This document shows, one piece after another, positions 36,742-49,532 of a stretch of DNA of 64,000 bases (within the stretch, counting starts at the first letter, position 1; each line of letters starts with the position of its first letter). The stretch is from Impatiens glandulifera. Its lineage: Eukaryota; Streptophyta; Magnoliopsida; Ericales; Balsaminaceae. Position numbers and translations under genes: made by a program. Location of the stretch: positions 140,979,913 through 141,043,912 of the forward strand of contig NC_061862.1 of the NCBI RefSeq assembly GCF_907164915.1. Direction: 5' to 3'. The notes beneath the pieces were generated by a model that worked only from the letters and a program-made list of their open reading frames with translations, was not told the DNA's origin and did no database searches.

Positions 36742-37589
36742 TGTTAGAAATCTTGTCTTGAAAAATAACAGAAATATATATATATATTATGTTACAAATA
36801 GATGAAATAAATAAAATATATGAAAAACAATATCACCGAATAAATTGTTGATTCGAGGCATGTGCTTAGCACATTTCCCTTAAAACAGTTCCACCGTCTC
36901 CCCATGTGCTAGAGCTTATCACAGATGGCTGTCTCCCAGGGTACAACGAATCTAGTAGTGATTCAGCACCGAAATCACTACACAACGAGCTTGATAAAGT
37001 ACCTGAACTATCACCGGGTTTCAACGGAAAAATCGAACAAAGAACTCGAAGAACACTCACAAAACAAGAAGAAGACTTTTGGAATTCTAGAGTGAGAAAG
37101 AATGAAAAATGAATAATAATATTTTTTGATTAGAGATGAGAGGTCTTATATTGTTGAAAGTTAAACCATTAAATAAAATCATCATTTGATCCAACGGTTG
37201 ACATTGTCTGCCTCTTCATTACCTTAACGTTTTTCTCTTCATTATAGAGTAATTGTTTGCCAAAACAATTAAGGCATTTACAATTCAATACTAACATTAC
37301 ATGGTTTTCCAATTTGTTAATAATAATATAAATTATCATAACAAATAATAATAATAATAATAACAAACTCATGTAAGTTACACTACAAATTAACAACATT
37401 TTGTTAATTGGTCATCAAGGCATTTTAGATCAATTAATTTAAATTAATTGATTTAAATTATACATTTGGATCAAATTTCACCCTTTAATTCACGTTTGAA
37501 TTTCATGTGAATTTCATTTGATTTTATTATCCATATTCTAATTTCCATTCAATAATGGAATTTATAGAACTAGTTTAAAAATTCCAACA
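36742..37589 (-). repeat. 5' LTR of the LARD-like element
   Basis: 848 bp. It differs from the other LTR in one GATA-like trinucleotide repeat unit and at two bases that I can see. Confidence 0.95.
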
Positions 37590-37594
37590 GTTTC

Positions 37595-39347
37595 ACCTCA
37601 TCAAGGGTGAATAGTGTTTCATGCATAATATTGTGCGAGGGAAATATATTTTTGAACAAAATTTCATCGAAATTTGGCCGGTCAGGACAAGCTTCGGAGT
37701 ACAAATTTGTATAGAAATTTAGAATCTCGTTCTTGATCGCATTCTCATGGGAAACCTCTACCCCATTAACTCTAAGAATATTGATGACTTTCTCTCTTGA
37801 ACGAGCTCTACATAAACTTTGAAAGAACTTCATTTTATAATCACCACCCTCAAGCCATCTTGCTCGAATTCTTTGTTTGTCGTCAATTTTCTCTTTCCTA
37901 CACGACGTCTTTAGTTCATTGGCCTTACTCAATCTCGTCTCCATTTCTAAATTAGAAAGACTTCTAACCTCTTCAATAACATCCAACACTTCTAGCTCAG
38001 AACAAAGAGAGTACACATTAGATTTGAACTTAGTTCTCTATCATACTTTCTAATCCTTAATAACTTTCTTAAATTCCTTTAGTTTTGTTGTCATAATGTA
38101 TGACAAAGAATCTTTTAGAGTGTTTTTCATCCACCATTGTTCAATTATTGCCATAAAAGAGTCATTCATCATCCACTTATTTTCAAATCTAAAGGGCTTA
38201 TTGACTTTATGAGAGCCTTTGATGATAATTTGGATTAGATGGTTATCAAACACATTTAGAGGCCAAGCTCTATGATGGATTGCTTGAGTTGTTTGAGAAT
38301 ATCTATGAGAAAAAATAAATTTATCAATTTGTGACATGGATGTTCCCCATCCCTCTTCTATGTATACTTGGCACCTTACAATTGCAAATTAGTAAGTCCT
38401 AAATCCTCAATTACTTAGGAAATTTTTTTTCATCTCGTTAGTAATTTGTCTTGCCTCTCTCTGCTCACTTGGAGATCGTACTCTATACATTCATATCACC
38501 CGCAAAGACAATTGAAAAATACCATAAAATAGTAATATTTTAAATTTATCAAAGAAAACATCTTTGAGCTAACTTGAAACTGGTCCATAAGTACCCGACA
38601 AAATCCAAGAAAATTGATTATTTTGATTGCAAAAATTCACCTTACCTGAGAACTCTCGAATATTATAATCCAACATCTCAAAAAAGTATGTATTACAAGC
38701 TACAAGAATACCCCTTGAAGCCCCATCAGAAATTTTGGCAGTCCATTCAACCAACTTCTATATGCATAAGCTCTTGATAAAAAAGAATCCATAGAACCAA
38801 GTTTCATTTCTGACAAGCAAATAATATCATACACGATCGCAAATAAGAATGACCTTATAAAACCTCGTTTATCAATGTCATTTGACATTCCTAGCATGCA
38901 TTTATGCATTTATAAACTTATTTTGCCTTATTTGCATTTTTCTTATTATTTTTTGTTTGCCTTTACGCCCATTTTTTTATTGTTATACAAGTCACAATAT
39001 AATTTAATTTTTTTAGATTAGAAATTCTTTTGAAGGTACGAACATGAAACTTTTGTTTTCATTGTTTTGGACGTCTCGAAATCATCGGGCTTTGCCAACT
39101 CATTGTCGACCTTTATGTCTCGAAAAATAGTCCCTTCTTCAACATTATCATTAAGCATGTCATTAATATTTTTTCCATTTTTTTCTTTAATTATTCTTTC
39201 AATTTCATCTATTTGCTGAACAAATTTCCCTTTTGACCCAAGAGTACCCACCGCATATTTACTATCGGTCTGGATTAAACTTGGCTCATCATGTGTTAGA
39301 GACGCGATAATAGTTCTCACCTGCAAAAAAGATCCTAAGACTACCAA
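37595..39347 (-). pseudogene. LINE family 2: ORF1 end, endonuclease and start of RT (part 1)
   Basis: On the minus strand the order is an acidic/basic 109-aa frame (39018-39347, probably the ORF1 end), an endonuclease-like piece (38700-38909: IVYDIICLSEMKLGSMDSF; 38569-38754: NQFSWILSGTYGPVSS), a linker region (38050-38337: RFENKWMMNDSF) and the pre-RT segment (37570-38016: RARWLEGGDYKMKFFQSLCR, then ILNFYTNLYSEA). The peptides differ from the LINE family at 7705 and 55672. The element continues at 31501-31994 beyond the LTR-element insertion. Confidence 0.8.
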
Positions 39348-39661
39348 TGGAACACCCGACTAGTAGCCACAACTAATAGTCTACTAATATATTTTTTATA
39401 GTCTAAAATCACTATTTTTTCAGAGAGATTATTGCTACAAACTTTGAAACTATTAATGTAAGAAATGCTTAAAAATTAAAATTGATTTAATGATTTTAGA
39501 AAAGCTTTACGAACACTAAATCTCATAGCAGAAGCATGATTCAATCGAGCACTTACATCTTGTCTCTCAATAATCATCGATGAACCTTAATGTTTCTTTC
39601 ACGAACGACATCTTTAACACAAAATCAAAAAGTCCTTAGATATTGTTCTAAACCTTTTATC
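39348..39661. other. unassigned sequence between LINE and solo LTR
   Basis: Nothing recognisable. It may be the decayed 5' part of the LINE. Confidence 0.4.
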
Positions 39662-39666
39662 TTCCT

Positions 39667-41194
39667 TGTTAGATAAAATAGATATTTAATTAGTAAGTAA
39701 TTAACTATTTAAAGAAATTAATCAAATCTACCGTCTGTGCAGGATAAAAGAAATCTGGAAAGACCAAAGAAGCTCGGAAATGCAGGAATTGGAAAAACCG
39801 AAACCAACAATTTACTCCTTCATATCTACAAATCGGGTTTACCACTTAGCCAGGTTGACCGATATTAAAAAGGCGGCGCAAACCGGGATCATCTAAATAA
39901 ACTTTATATTCGACTATCTTTACAAGAAACGGAACTAGTAGAGAATTGGCTCAACAGTGAAAAACGGTTTTACCACTCAGCTTCATGATCGGTAAACTCA
40001 TTAGTTATATCTTAGGAAGAGAAATCGGTTTCTATACTTCGATAGTATGACCGGTTGACCGATATTAAAAAGACGGCGCAACCGGTGGTTTTCCCGATAA
40101 ACTACTTGGTATAATCCTAAACTACTATACAAGACAGTCTGTAAAATGATCGGTAGTTTGATTGATCAGATCCAAGAGACGAAACCAGTTTTATGCTAAG
40201 AAAGACTTATATTGAGAGCGGCTGGAAGTTTCAATTTCAGTGCAATACAGAACACTTTCGGAAAATACAGACGAGAGCCTTCAAACGTACAGAATGTATT
40301 ATTGTCATTTTAATACAAGTCTGATAATATATCTTTTGAGAAGCAGAAGACTGTCAAAATATTTAGATACCTATTTTAGTATAAGTCTAACAACAGTCCA
40401 CTTGAAGCAGATATTTATCACATTACTCCAGATAATCAAATTAGTAAAAGACAAAGATGCATGCTGATCTGCTCCTTGGGAAGTATTAAACTCATTAATT
40501 GCCCTGTTGTACCTCCCTCATCAACCAATCATAATCAAGAAACAAAAAGCTACCATGCAAGTATCCGTTGAAGATGAAAATATGACCGTTATCATATTTT
40601 TTATTTAAGAAATCAGAACACAACCAGAAGGACACACACATATAGAGAATCAACTTTGGAACCGGACCAGAAGTCTTAAATCATTTCTGTTCATATATTG
40701 TTTAAAGCATTTCAAAGTGTGTGTTAGAATTTCACGTGTATTACAAGTTTATCTATTCTGTGTGAGTAGTGAGTGTTGTAAGTTGACAGAATCTGTTTAT
40801 GTTCAACAAAGTGAGCGAAGCAAGAACTCGAAAATGAGCAGTAAATAAGTCTCGGTTATTTGACGTATTGTAAACTGTTTTGAATATTCTGTGTGAACAT
40901 CCTTCTCAATGTTTAAGAAGAAGGGGTGACGTATGAGCTTTATCTTCGAACATCCATAAATTATGTGTTGTGTTTCTTCTCTACTTCATATTCTCTTATT
41001 GCTGTCCAAACCATGCTTGCGTTACTTTAAGTTGAAACGAACAGTTCCGCACTTACACTCGGTTCAAGAGTTTGTGACAATTTGCGTAGTATTGAGACCG
41101 ATATTAACCTCTAACAGGGTTAGTATCTATCGGTGTGTGTAAGCGTTCACCCTAGCGAGACCCACAGTCTCCTTCGGCAATTCCGATCCTATCA
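39667..41194. mobile_element. solo LTR, 1528 bp
   Basis: Starts TGTTAGATAA and ends CCTATCA, flanked by a perfect 5-bp duplication TTCCT (39662-39666 and 41195-41199). There are no internal retroelement genes between the duplications. Its 3' half resembles the solo LTR at 16156-22486. In place of the 48-bp minisatellite it has two copies of a ccggttgaccgatattaaaa segment (about 39855-39890 and 40050-40085). The orientation is probably +, because the two LTRs share the end GAAGAAGGGGTGAC...CCGATCCTA. Confidence 0.85.
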
Positions 41195-41199
41195 TTCCT

Positions 41200-41617
41200 T
41201 AACCCTCAATTGTGCAAGTACTTAATATGATAAATAAGTTTAGGAACCTCTAAAGATAACAAGTTCTTTTATAGAGTTATTGCCATCAAATAGCTCCAAT
41301 AACTTATTTATTTAATTCCATTAAAATGATATTATAGAGATTATTGTAGCCATACATGATTTCAATGTGTAAATTTTAATTATAATGAATTAAAATATAT
41401 TAAATATCATAATGAAGAATAACCTCCTACATTTCAATGTGTAATTCCAAAGGTTGCAATGTATAAATTAATTTCAATGAATTAATTTGTTCATATTATC
41501 AAATAAAATAACTTACACTTTAATCTTTAATGTGTATTCCATTTTTATATGCAATTACTCGTAGAAATGCTATCCTCCACCTCATTAATCACATTACAAC
41601 CACTTTTAGAGATTACC
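41200..41617. other. AT-rich spacer
   Basis: Contains three dispersed copies of atttcaatgtgtaa-like sequence. No gene is supported. Confidence 0.4.
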
Positions 41618-41620
41618 TGA

Positions 41621-44600
41621 CACTACAACAAAACATACTTTCAACCACGCTTATATGCCAACGCATATTAAGCGTGGGTAAAAGTTAAAAGAAAAAATAC
41701 TTTTGCCCACCTTTATATATATACCACCACCTTTAATTTTTTTTATTTGATTTTTTTTAAAACCTTATACTTTAACCATTCTAAATTTTTATATTTTTTA
41801 TATTTTATTTTTAAACTTTATAAATATTTTATTTCACTATTTTAATTTTGTAAATTAAATTTGACTTAAAATTTTATTAACATTAAAATTTAATTATTAT
41901 TTTTTATATAAAATTACTTTTAAATTTTTTATATCATTATTAAAAAAAATTATTAATCTGTCTTTTAATGAATTATTATATATATATATATAAATTAAAG
42001 AGAATAAAATTAAAAAAATATTATTGTTTATGGATATATATATATTAAAATAATAAATATTAATAAAATTCAGAATAATAAATATATATTATATTATTAT
42101 GTATTTATTATGAACCGTGATATTTTAATTTAAAAAACCCTAATTATTCATGTTTTGAAATTTCATTCTCTCTCTTTATTCTCTCCATCAATGGCGGCCG
42201 CGACTCTGGCTCTTCTTCAAGTCTCCTTCTTCATAGATCTTTTCTTCTTTAAAGACATTTTTTTCAAATCTTACTCTAAATAGTTTCCTTCTTCATAGAT
42301 CTTCTCTTCGATCCATTCACTGTGTCATCTCTTACGACCTTCACAAGACTTCCTTACTCCCATTTATAGATCTACGGACGAAAGATGGGGAAAGAAATTT
42401 TTAAGGTAAAATCGTCCGTTTATATTGATTTTACCACGTTTATCGATTTCAATGAGTTAAATCGCGATTTAACTACTTGGCAAATGTCCATTGGAAGGGT
42501 GCTGCTGAAATAGTTTTAGCTTCCTGCACCAGATATATCAATGAAGATGATCTCTTGGTACCGATGGATGAAGACAAGGTATGTTAGAATTTCATTTTTC
42601 TTCATTTGCATGTATTTTAAAACTTACGGAAGCATCTAAGAATCCCCATGAGTCATCCTTGCTGGATTTTTTATTTTCAATAATTGTTTTTTGGCTTCTG
42701 TAACTAATTAGGTAGGCACTTTATTGATTGTCGACTCAATTCTGTCATTGTGTTATCTTAATTCTATTCCTCTCAACTCCAAGTTGATCCCAAAAAAATT
42801 TGTGGACTTAAGTAAGATGTTACTAATGCCTTCTACATTCCAAATTTAACTCCCATCTTGTGAAAATTTATGTTGCCTGCATTCAGAAGTTTTCAGAAGA
42901 GCCATTGAAGATATGGCTTCCAGAAGTTTGTGTTGCGATTGCATACAGACCTAAAAATTTCAAAAAAATCCCACATGTTGAGGAGGAACTGTCTACTTGG
43001 AAAATACCCGATGATGACCTTGTATTGCTAGCCATTGTTGGCCTGAAGGTATTATTCACTACTAGTGTGCATCTAGTCTATATAATTTTTTTAACCAGAT
43101 GTCATATTTCATGTTTAATCATATTAGCATCTTGATCTAAATCTCATCACTAACTTATTGTCTTTTTGCTCGAAACTAAACTAAATTATAATATGAAGAA
43201 GGTTATTGCTCAATCATTAGGCAAAAGGGCATAACAGATGTAATAGCCATTGATCTCTAAAAAGATAGGAAATAGAGAACACATTATTGATAGAATTATA
43301 TACATACATTTGTATATCACTATTTTACTCCATATTCAAATAATATTTCATCAAACTCATCTTGTAAACAATACATGAATGGGATCTTCTAATAATGAAA
43401 ATTTTAAATGGTTAATTGCAATTAAGAACATCACACCATCCTGTATGGTAAACACATACGCACAAAAAAAGATACTAAATTGACGAGTTTTTTTAAAATG
43501 ATTGATCAACGCAGGATCCTTGTCGACCTGGTGTCAGAGAAGTTATTCGGCTATGTACTAATGTTGGAGTTAAGGTATGCTAGTATTTACTTTGGTTAAG
43601 ATAGTGACAAGGATCGTTGTATGTGAAGTTCATATTTATGCGCACCACTGTTATATATGGCTAAATTGGTTGAGATTTGTGTTTAAACAAGTGTGCATGG
43701 TCACTGGGGATAATATCCAAACAGCTAGAGCTATAGCCCTAGAATGGGGGATACTAGAATTAGATGCAGACACTACTGCACCAAATGTCATTGAAGGGAA
43801 AGATTTTCGTACATTATCCGACGATGAGAAGCTAGAAGTTGCTGAGAAGATATTAGTATGTCATGAGCTGACCAACTCAACTTGGAATTAGTTTGATCTT
43901 ACTCTTATTATTTAATTAGTTTAAGGAAATAAATGATTCTAATTCCATGTGTAGGTAATGGGAAGGTCGTCTCCCAATGATAAGTTGCTCCTTGTGCGAG
44001 CCTTGCGCAAGAGAGGACATGTTGTTGGTGTAACAAGAGATGGAACCAATGATGCCCCCCGCACTGAATGAGGTATTTGTGTCAAACCATTATGTTTTTC
44101 TTAGACAGTGTGCTCTTTAAATTCTTATCTTCTATTGCTTATTTTTTCTACTGTGAAACCAATGAAAATATGAATTTTCTTTGTATGCATTTATGTTTCT
44201 CTATCTAGCTCACTATACAGAACACATTTCAAATGTGAATCTTTTACATAGTAGATTTTTTCCCTCTATTCAGTTGACCTGGTTGTGAATCTTTAATCAA
44301 TCTGCTATCGTTATTGTGCATTTTTACAGCTGTTGGATTTTTATTTTTCTCTATTCAGTTGAAATTGTTTGCTACCTTTCTTTTCACCTTTGGATTTTAA
44401 AGGTGATATGTTATCCTTGTTTTAGGTTGATATTGGTCTCTCAATGGGCATCCAAGGAACAGAAGTCGCGAAAGAGAGTTCAGATATAATAATATTGGAT
44501 GATAACTTCGCTTCTGTTGTGAAGGTTAGTCACTAGTACATGCTGGTTTATTATTAGGTTGAAATATAGACGATCTATGCTTATTAATATGGCTTGATCT

Positions 44601-46965
44601 CTCAATTGGTTCTTTGCTTTTTGAATTTTCTTGCACACTCTTGTTGCCTTGTTTCAAAAGCGAGAATTTGTTGCACTGTTTGCTTAAATTGTGAGGAAAG
44701 TATTATAATTTGGAATTTGTTCATTGAATGCCATCTCCTTCATTGCTGTACAGGTTGTTAGATGAGAGCGTTCTATTTATGAAAACATTCAGAAATTCAT
44801 CCAGATTCTACTGTTCTGTTTATGAAAACATTCAGAAATTCATCCAGATTCAACTCACTACCAATGCTACTGCACTTGTTATTAATGTTGTTGCAGCAGT
44901 TTCTTCTGGTGATGTCCCTCTGAATGCAGTGCAAGTAAATATAATTAATAATCTATGCACGCACCTGACATAAAAAAAAAGAGAAAGAAACAAATAATAG
45001 GTAATTAATGGGTTCTTTTTATTTTGTTTTGTTTGAGAAAAAATTACGGTTGAATGAATTTAGCTTCTTTGGGTAAATCTCATAATGGATACACTTGGAG
45101 CTTTGGCATTGGCCACTAAACCACCTACTGATCACCTGATGCATCGACCTCTGGTTGGTCGGAGATGAGTTTGAAAACTTAATTGATTCAACCATTTTTG
45201 TTCATATTAATAATATTGTTGAATGGTTGGTTGCATGAGTATTGTTTTTGTTTTTGTACCTTGATCAGGGAACCGTTGATAACAAATATAATGTGGAGGA
45301 ACTTGCTAATTCAGGTATATATTATTATTATTATTATTGGGAAGCAGGTGTAAGTTGTTGTTTGATAACTTACAATTTCTAGCTAGCTAGCTAGGACAAG
45401 AAATGAATAAAAATATTTTGGTTGGGTAATTTTGTTGGAACACACATACAACTGTAGGCAGCTTATCAAGTGAGCGTCCTTCTCGTTCTAAACTTCCAAA
45501 GGGAAAATATCCTCAACTTGAGGCATGATAATCCTTGCCATGCCAAAAAATGAAGAACACACTCATATTCAATGCTTGCCAAAAAAATGAAGAACACGCT
45601 CATATTCAATGCTTTTGTTATTTGTCAGGTATGTATGATATTAATATATAAATATACCCTAAGTAGAAAGAAAGAAAGAAAATAAAGAGAAAATGGTTAA
45701 TTTGTGCAGATATTCAATGAGGTGAATGTAAGGAAGCCAGATGAGATGAACGTGTTTAAGGGAGTGACTAAGAACTGTCTCTTCATGTTGATAGTTGAAC
45801 TAAGTATTGTGCTCCAGGTTTGACTCTGATCGATATGTTGTCTTTTTTATTTTAATTTGCATGAATGCATGAATGATGATATAATAATAATAATAATGTG
45901 TTGTTTATGTTGATGATAGGTGATCATAATATTCTTCCTTGGAAGTTCTACTCAATTGTTAGGCTTAGCTGAAAATTGTGGCTTGTATCTGTTACAATTG
46001 GATTTGTGAGGTGAGTTGTATTAAATTAATTAATTTGTTGTTAGCAGATGGTGGTCAATGCATGCAACACAATAGTTGGGAAAACGATCCCAAAGTTCCG
46101 GAGACACCATTCAGTGATCACTTTTTAAGATTATTCAAGAGTATATGTCCTAGGAAGAAGAAGAATACAAATGTAGTACCACCACCAGGTAAAATTAATT
46201 TATAATCATCGTCTATTTAAATGTTTTATAATTGTTTTTGCTAATTTCAGAAGATCATTAAGAAGATATCCAGACAGAAATGGAGGAAACAAATTTGCAC
46301 TGTAAGAGGATATATATCTAGATTCCAATAATTGAAGATCAATTCATTTCCTTTCTAGCGGTTTAATTGGGAAGAATGAATGATTTAGGTGTTATATGCT
46401 CGTCTTCATCATTGAGTTGTCAATTGCTTGAAGAAGTAATCAGGTTTTCTTTTTCAAATTTTGTGTCGATTTAATTCACATCAATATACCATTTTTCTTT
46501 CTTATCTTAAAAATAATCTCTTTCATATCTTTGTAGATGTGGTCTAAGAAGAAGTTGATGTCCAAGAAGAAGATTGAGTGGATAAATACCATATTTTCTA
46601 TTGAACAAAACTATTTTTTGTTTGAAATATTTTGATGTGAGAATTTATGCTAATTTTGTTATTATTAAAAATGTTATTCAATTATTTTTGAATGTCCATT
46701 TCAATGAATATTTAATTTCAAAAATAAAAATTCGGATAAATTTGTTAAAATAAATCAAAAATAAAATAAAAATCGTTTTAAAAAATTATGGCCTTTTGGC
46801 GACGCTTAAATTGATGTTACCGACGCTAAAATAAGCGTCGCTATAACATTCGCCCACCCTGCTTATGGCGACGCAAGAATAAGTGTCGGTGATATTTTTG
46901 GCGACGCTTTTATGGGTTGGCAGAAGTCTTTTTAAGCGTTGCCGTAGGTCTGTTTTGTTGTAGTG
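41621..46965. mobile_element. CACTA (En/Spm) element with captured host gene (Pack-CACTA)
   Basis: The left end CACTACAACAAAACA and the right end (complement CACTACAACAAAACA) form a perfect 15-bp terminal inverted repeat. They are flanked by the 3-bp duplication TGA (41618-41620 and 46966-46968). Next to the right terminus are subterminal repeats around GGCGACGCTT/AAGCGTCG (about 46795-46940); the left terminus has related aagcgtgg motifs (41650-41690). No transposase (TNPD) or TNPA frame is present. Nearly the whole interior is a degenerate, intron-containing copy of a Ca2+-ATPase gene, so the element is non-autonomous and carries transduplicated host DNA. Confidence 0.93.
42486..46262 (+). 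pseudogene. captured 3' half of an autoinhibited P-type Ca2+-ATPase (ACA-type)
   Basis: About 14 exons with normal GT-AG borders can be followed: 42486-42578 (WKGAAEIVLASC), to 43047 (DDLVLLAIVGLK), 43515-43574 (DPCRPGVREVI), 43691-43855 (MVTGDNIQTARAIA), 43955-44072 (MGRSSPNDKLLLVRALRKRG), 44426-44524 ([17 protein letters not shown]), 44754-44934, 45064-45164 ([15 protein letters not shown]), 45269-45314, 45458-45628, 45710-45817, 45920-46010, 46048-46198 and 46251-46262. Family: plant type IIB calcium pumps of plasma membrane or endomembranes. The phosphorylation-site and N-terminal regulatory parts are not included. Damage: exon 2 frameshift, GDGTND changed to RDGTND, an extra base after NDAP, a TGG-to-TGA stop at 44764, 43- and 37-bp internal duplications, and lost splice sites near 43690 and 45165. 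It cannot encode a pump. Confidence 0.9.
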
Positions 46966-46968
46966 TGA

Positions 46969-48259
46969 AAACCGGACGGTGCTTTCATATCCAATTCGAT
47001 TTCATTTTCTATTGACTTCATTTCAACCATACAGACATTTCATTCCTTGTTACTTTTGGTCTGATGTGTTTCAGATCCTCCCCAATGTCGAATTGTTCCA
47101 AACTTTCCAACTTTGCATTATATGTCTTATGCACGGGAATACCTTGATTATCAACACTTTGCTCCAGGTTGAAAGGTTGAAACCTGTGACAGACACTTGC
47201 TTGCTCTCAACTGGCTTCGAATTTGTGACTAGCTGCTCTGGACAATATTTGACAGGACTTGATGGTGGGTTCATACTCATTTGACTCCCTAAAAACCCTT
47301 GTGAACAACTGAACAAGTTCATCGCAGTTAGAAAAAGAATGAACTTTGTTGTTTTTCGTGGGACCATTTATGTTGGAATCACACGCTTTTGACTAGGGTT
47401 GTCTCTAGCTTCCCACACAGAAACAGTTCTACCCCTTTAGATAATTGCTGGTTTTTCAATCCTCACCAGTACTTCAACAGTCATCATTCCGTCCCCAATG
47501 ATGATAGTCCGTGGGAATTTGCGGTTGATTCCTTGCACCTTAATTCTTGCCCAACCTGTTGCCTTACCTATTTTGGTAGTTCACTCACACGAATTTCCTA
47601 AGAGTATCACCAATTAATTTCAGAATGTAAGGGTTTAAAATATCAGTTGGAATGTTAAAAATTCAAATTCATGTTGTGCTTGTCGACTTCTCCACAACTT
47701 GACCTGAGTTGCTTGAAGTAACCTTCTATCTGCTTCGTTCATAAGTCCATTTGAACAACACCCCTAGAAGAGGAGAGAGTTTCAACACCTCGGTCCAACT
47801 TCAGTCACCAAAACTCGTCCATCAGGTCTGTTCTTCATCTTTTTAATGGAAACTGTCAACGTCTTCCTATTTAGGTTTAAATAACTAGCTCAATCATCAC
47901 CCACCAAGATTATCTTAGGATAAAAGTCAGCTTAAGATATCAAAATGTCACGGATTCAATTTTATCTAAAACGCTTTGAGTTTAAACGGGGTCATAACTA
48001 CAAGTACTGACGGTAATGGCTCTGATACCATGTAAGAATATAGAGAAAAAAAATTGTATTGATTGATTGATAATACAAAGTTATAATATATATATAAAAG
48101 ATTTATCTTAGCGTCCAAGTTAGGGCAATTTGTAGATGGGCTGAAACCTTTAAATGGGTTGAACCACATAATATATTGTAATAGGTTGTTTGTTGTAAAT
48201 GCCCTCTTATTTTATTGGTCATCTTTTCTCGAGTTCGTAAACCATTTTTTTTCACAACA
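46969..48259 (-). mobile_element. LTR-retrotransposon remnant (one LTR, primer site, partial interior)
   Basis: On the minus strand an LTR-like segment (about 48259 to 48031, TG...CA) is followed directly by TGGTATCAGAGCC (48018-48030), the canonical plant Met-tRNA primer-binding site. The interior (46969-48017) has broken frames, for example 47071-47367 on the minus strand, that I cannot place in gag with confidence. The other LTR is missing. The CACTA element at 41621-46965 is inserted at its left edge. Confidence 0.6.
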
Positions 48260-48667
48260 AAAAGGTAATATTGTTGGATATTAAATTACGTCTATTTAGA
48301 AAGTGATGCTAAGGTGGAATTTAATTTAAACGATTATATATTTGTTTAAAATTCTATGAAATAATACACTTGGGACGACCAAAATTTATTAATTAAAAGA
48401 GTTATTAATTAATCGATAAATTAATAATTATTAATTTATATATTAATTAATATTTTATTAATTTATTGTAAAATATTTAGTGTACAAACACCTTTAAGCT
48501 TTCACTTAATTATGGTATACAATGTATGAATGACCCAATTTGAAAGAAACCTTCAATCTCCCACCTTATTATGTGTTCAATGTATCACTTCATGGACATT
48601 AAAAATATTTTCTATATAAATAAGATCAAAATACTGTAGGTTAACACAAACAAATCATACACACAAC
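48260..48667. other. AT-rich flank
   Basis: No repeat or gene is recognised. It is the upstream region of the interrupted frame starting at 48668. Confidence 0.4.
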
Positions 48668-48739
48668 ATGGCTTCCCATCTTAAAGGTGTGAAAAAAACA
48701 ACAATGACAGATGAGACACTAGTAAAAAATCGACCTTTA

Positions 48740-49140
48740 TCGACGGTTCTTTCCGAAGGTTTTATAAAACTCTCCTAAATACTCCCGAGAGAAACAAATC
48801 CTTCGGTATTAAAAATAGATTCCGAAAGGGGTGTAAAACCTTCGGGTTTATTAATTATTACCGAAAGTTCTTTATAGAACTTTCGGTTTTTACCTTCCCA
48901 AAAAACCAAAAAAAATTCTAAGTGTTGGATGTGGGTTAATTGCGAAGGTTTTTACAAAGAACCTCCGGTTTTACCTTTTTTGAAATTCTCTTTTGCGAAG
49001 GTTTTCCAAAAAACCTTCGGTTTTGGCTTAATTAAAAATAATTCTATGTTTGGTAATGGTTATTTCCGAAGGGTTTTTAATAAACCTTCGGTTTTGACTA
49101 ATATCAAAACCGAAAGTTATATGAAAACCTTCGGCATCTA
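48740..49140. repeat. left subterminal hairpin repeats of the CACTA element
   Basis: Repeated CCGAAGGTTT and AACCTTCGG motifs, partly as inverted pairs separated by short loops, plus some CCGAAAGTT variants. In En/Spm such subterminal motifs are the binding sites of TNPA. Confidence 0.8.
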
Positions 49141-49532
49141 CCTCTATAAATACAAACCCTAACTCTTCTCTTCTTTATTCCACCCTCCCCTTTTTCTCTC
49201 TCCAGCGCCGCAGCCGCCTCCTCCACGCCGATTCTTCTCTTCTCTCTCGTTCAGGTTTGTTTTATTTGGTTTTTTTGTTTTGTTTATTATTATATTTAGA
49301 TTTCTTAAGTTTATATATATTATCTAGATTTAGGCTAGTTTAAATTATTTGTTTGTTTCATTGATTTAGATTTGTCTATACGTTATTGTTTAGATTAGAT
49401 TTAGGTTAGTTTGTTAAATATATGTTAGTTTTGTTATTTTGTTTGATTGAAGTTATATATATTAGATTTAGGTTACGGTTATTTTGTTTGATTAATATAT
49501 ATATATATACATATATCTGAAATGTATTTAGG

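Larger units (their letters stand above)
32000..37589 (-). mobile_element. young non-autonomous LTR retrotransposon (LARD-like)
   Basis: LTRs at 32000-32850 (851 bp) and 36742-37589 (848 bp) start TG and end CA, flanked by the 5-bp duplication GTTTC (31995-31999 and 37590-37594). I see only two substitutions and one 3-bp microsatellite difference between the LTRs, so the insertion is recent. A purine tract (TGTGGGGGAT on the minus strand) next to the left LTR sets the orientation as minus. The 3.9-kb interior has no gag or pol frame but holds a large set of short hairpin repeats. It must use proteins from another element to move. Confidence 0.9.

Noticed and set aside
42486..46262. Functional Ca2+-ATPase gene
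   Set aside because: Premature stop, frameshifts, altered GDG motif, lost splice sites and missing 5' half; it lies inside transposon ends.
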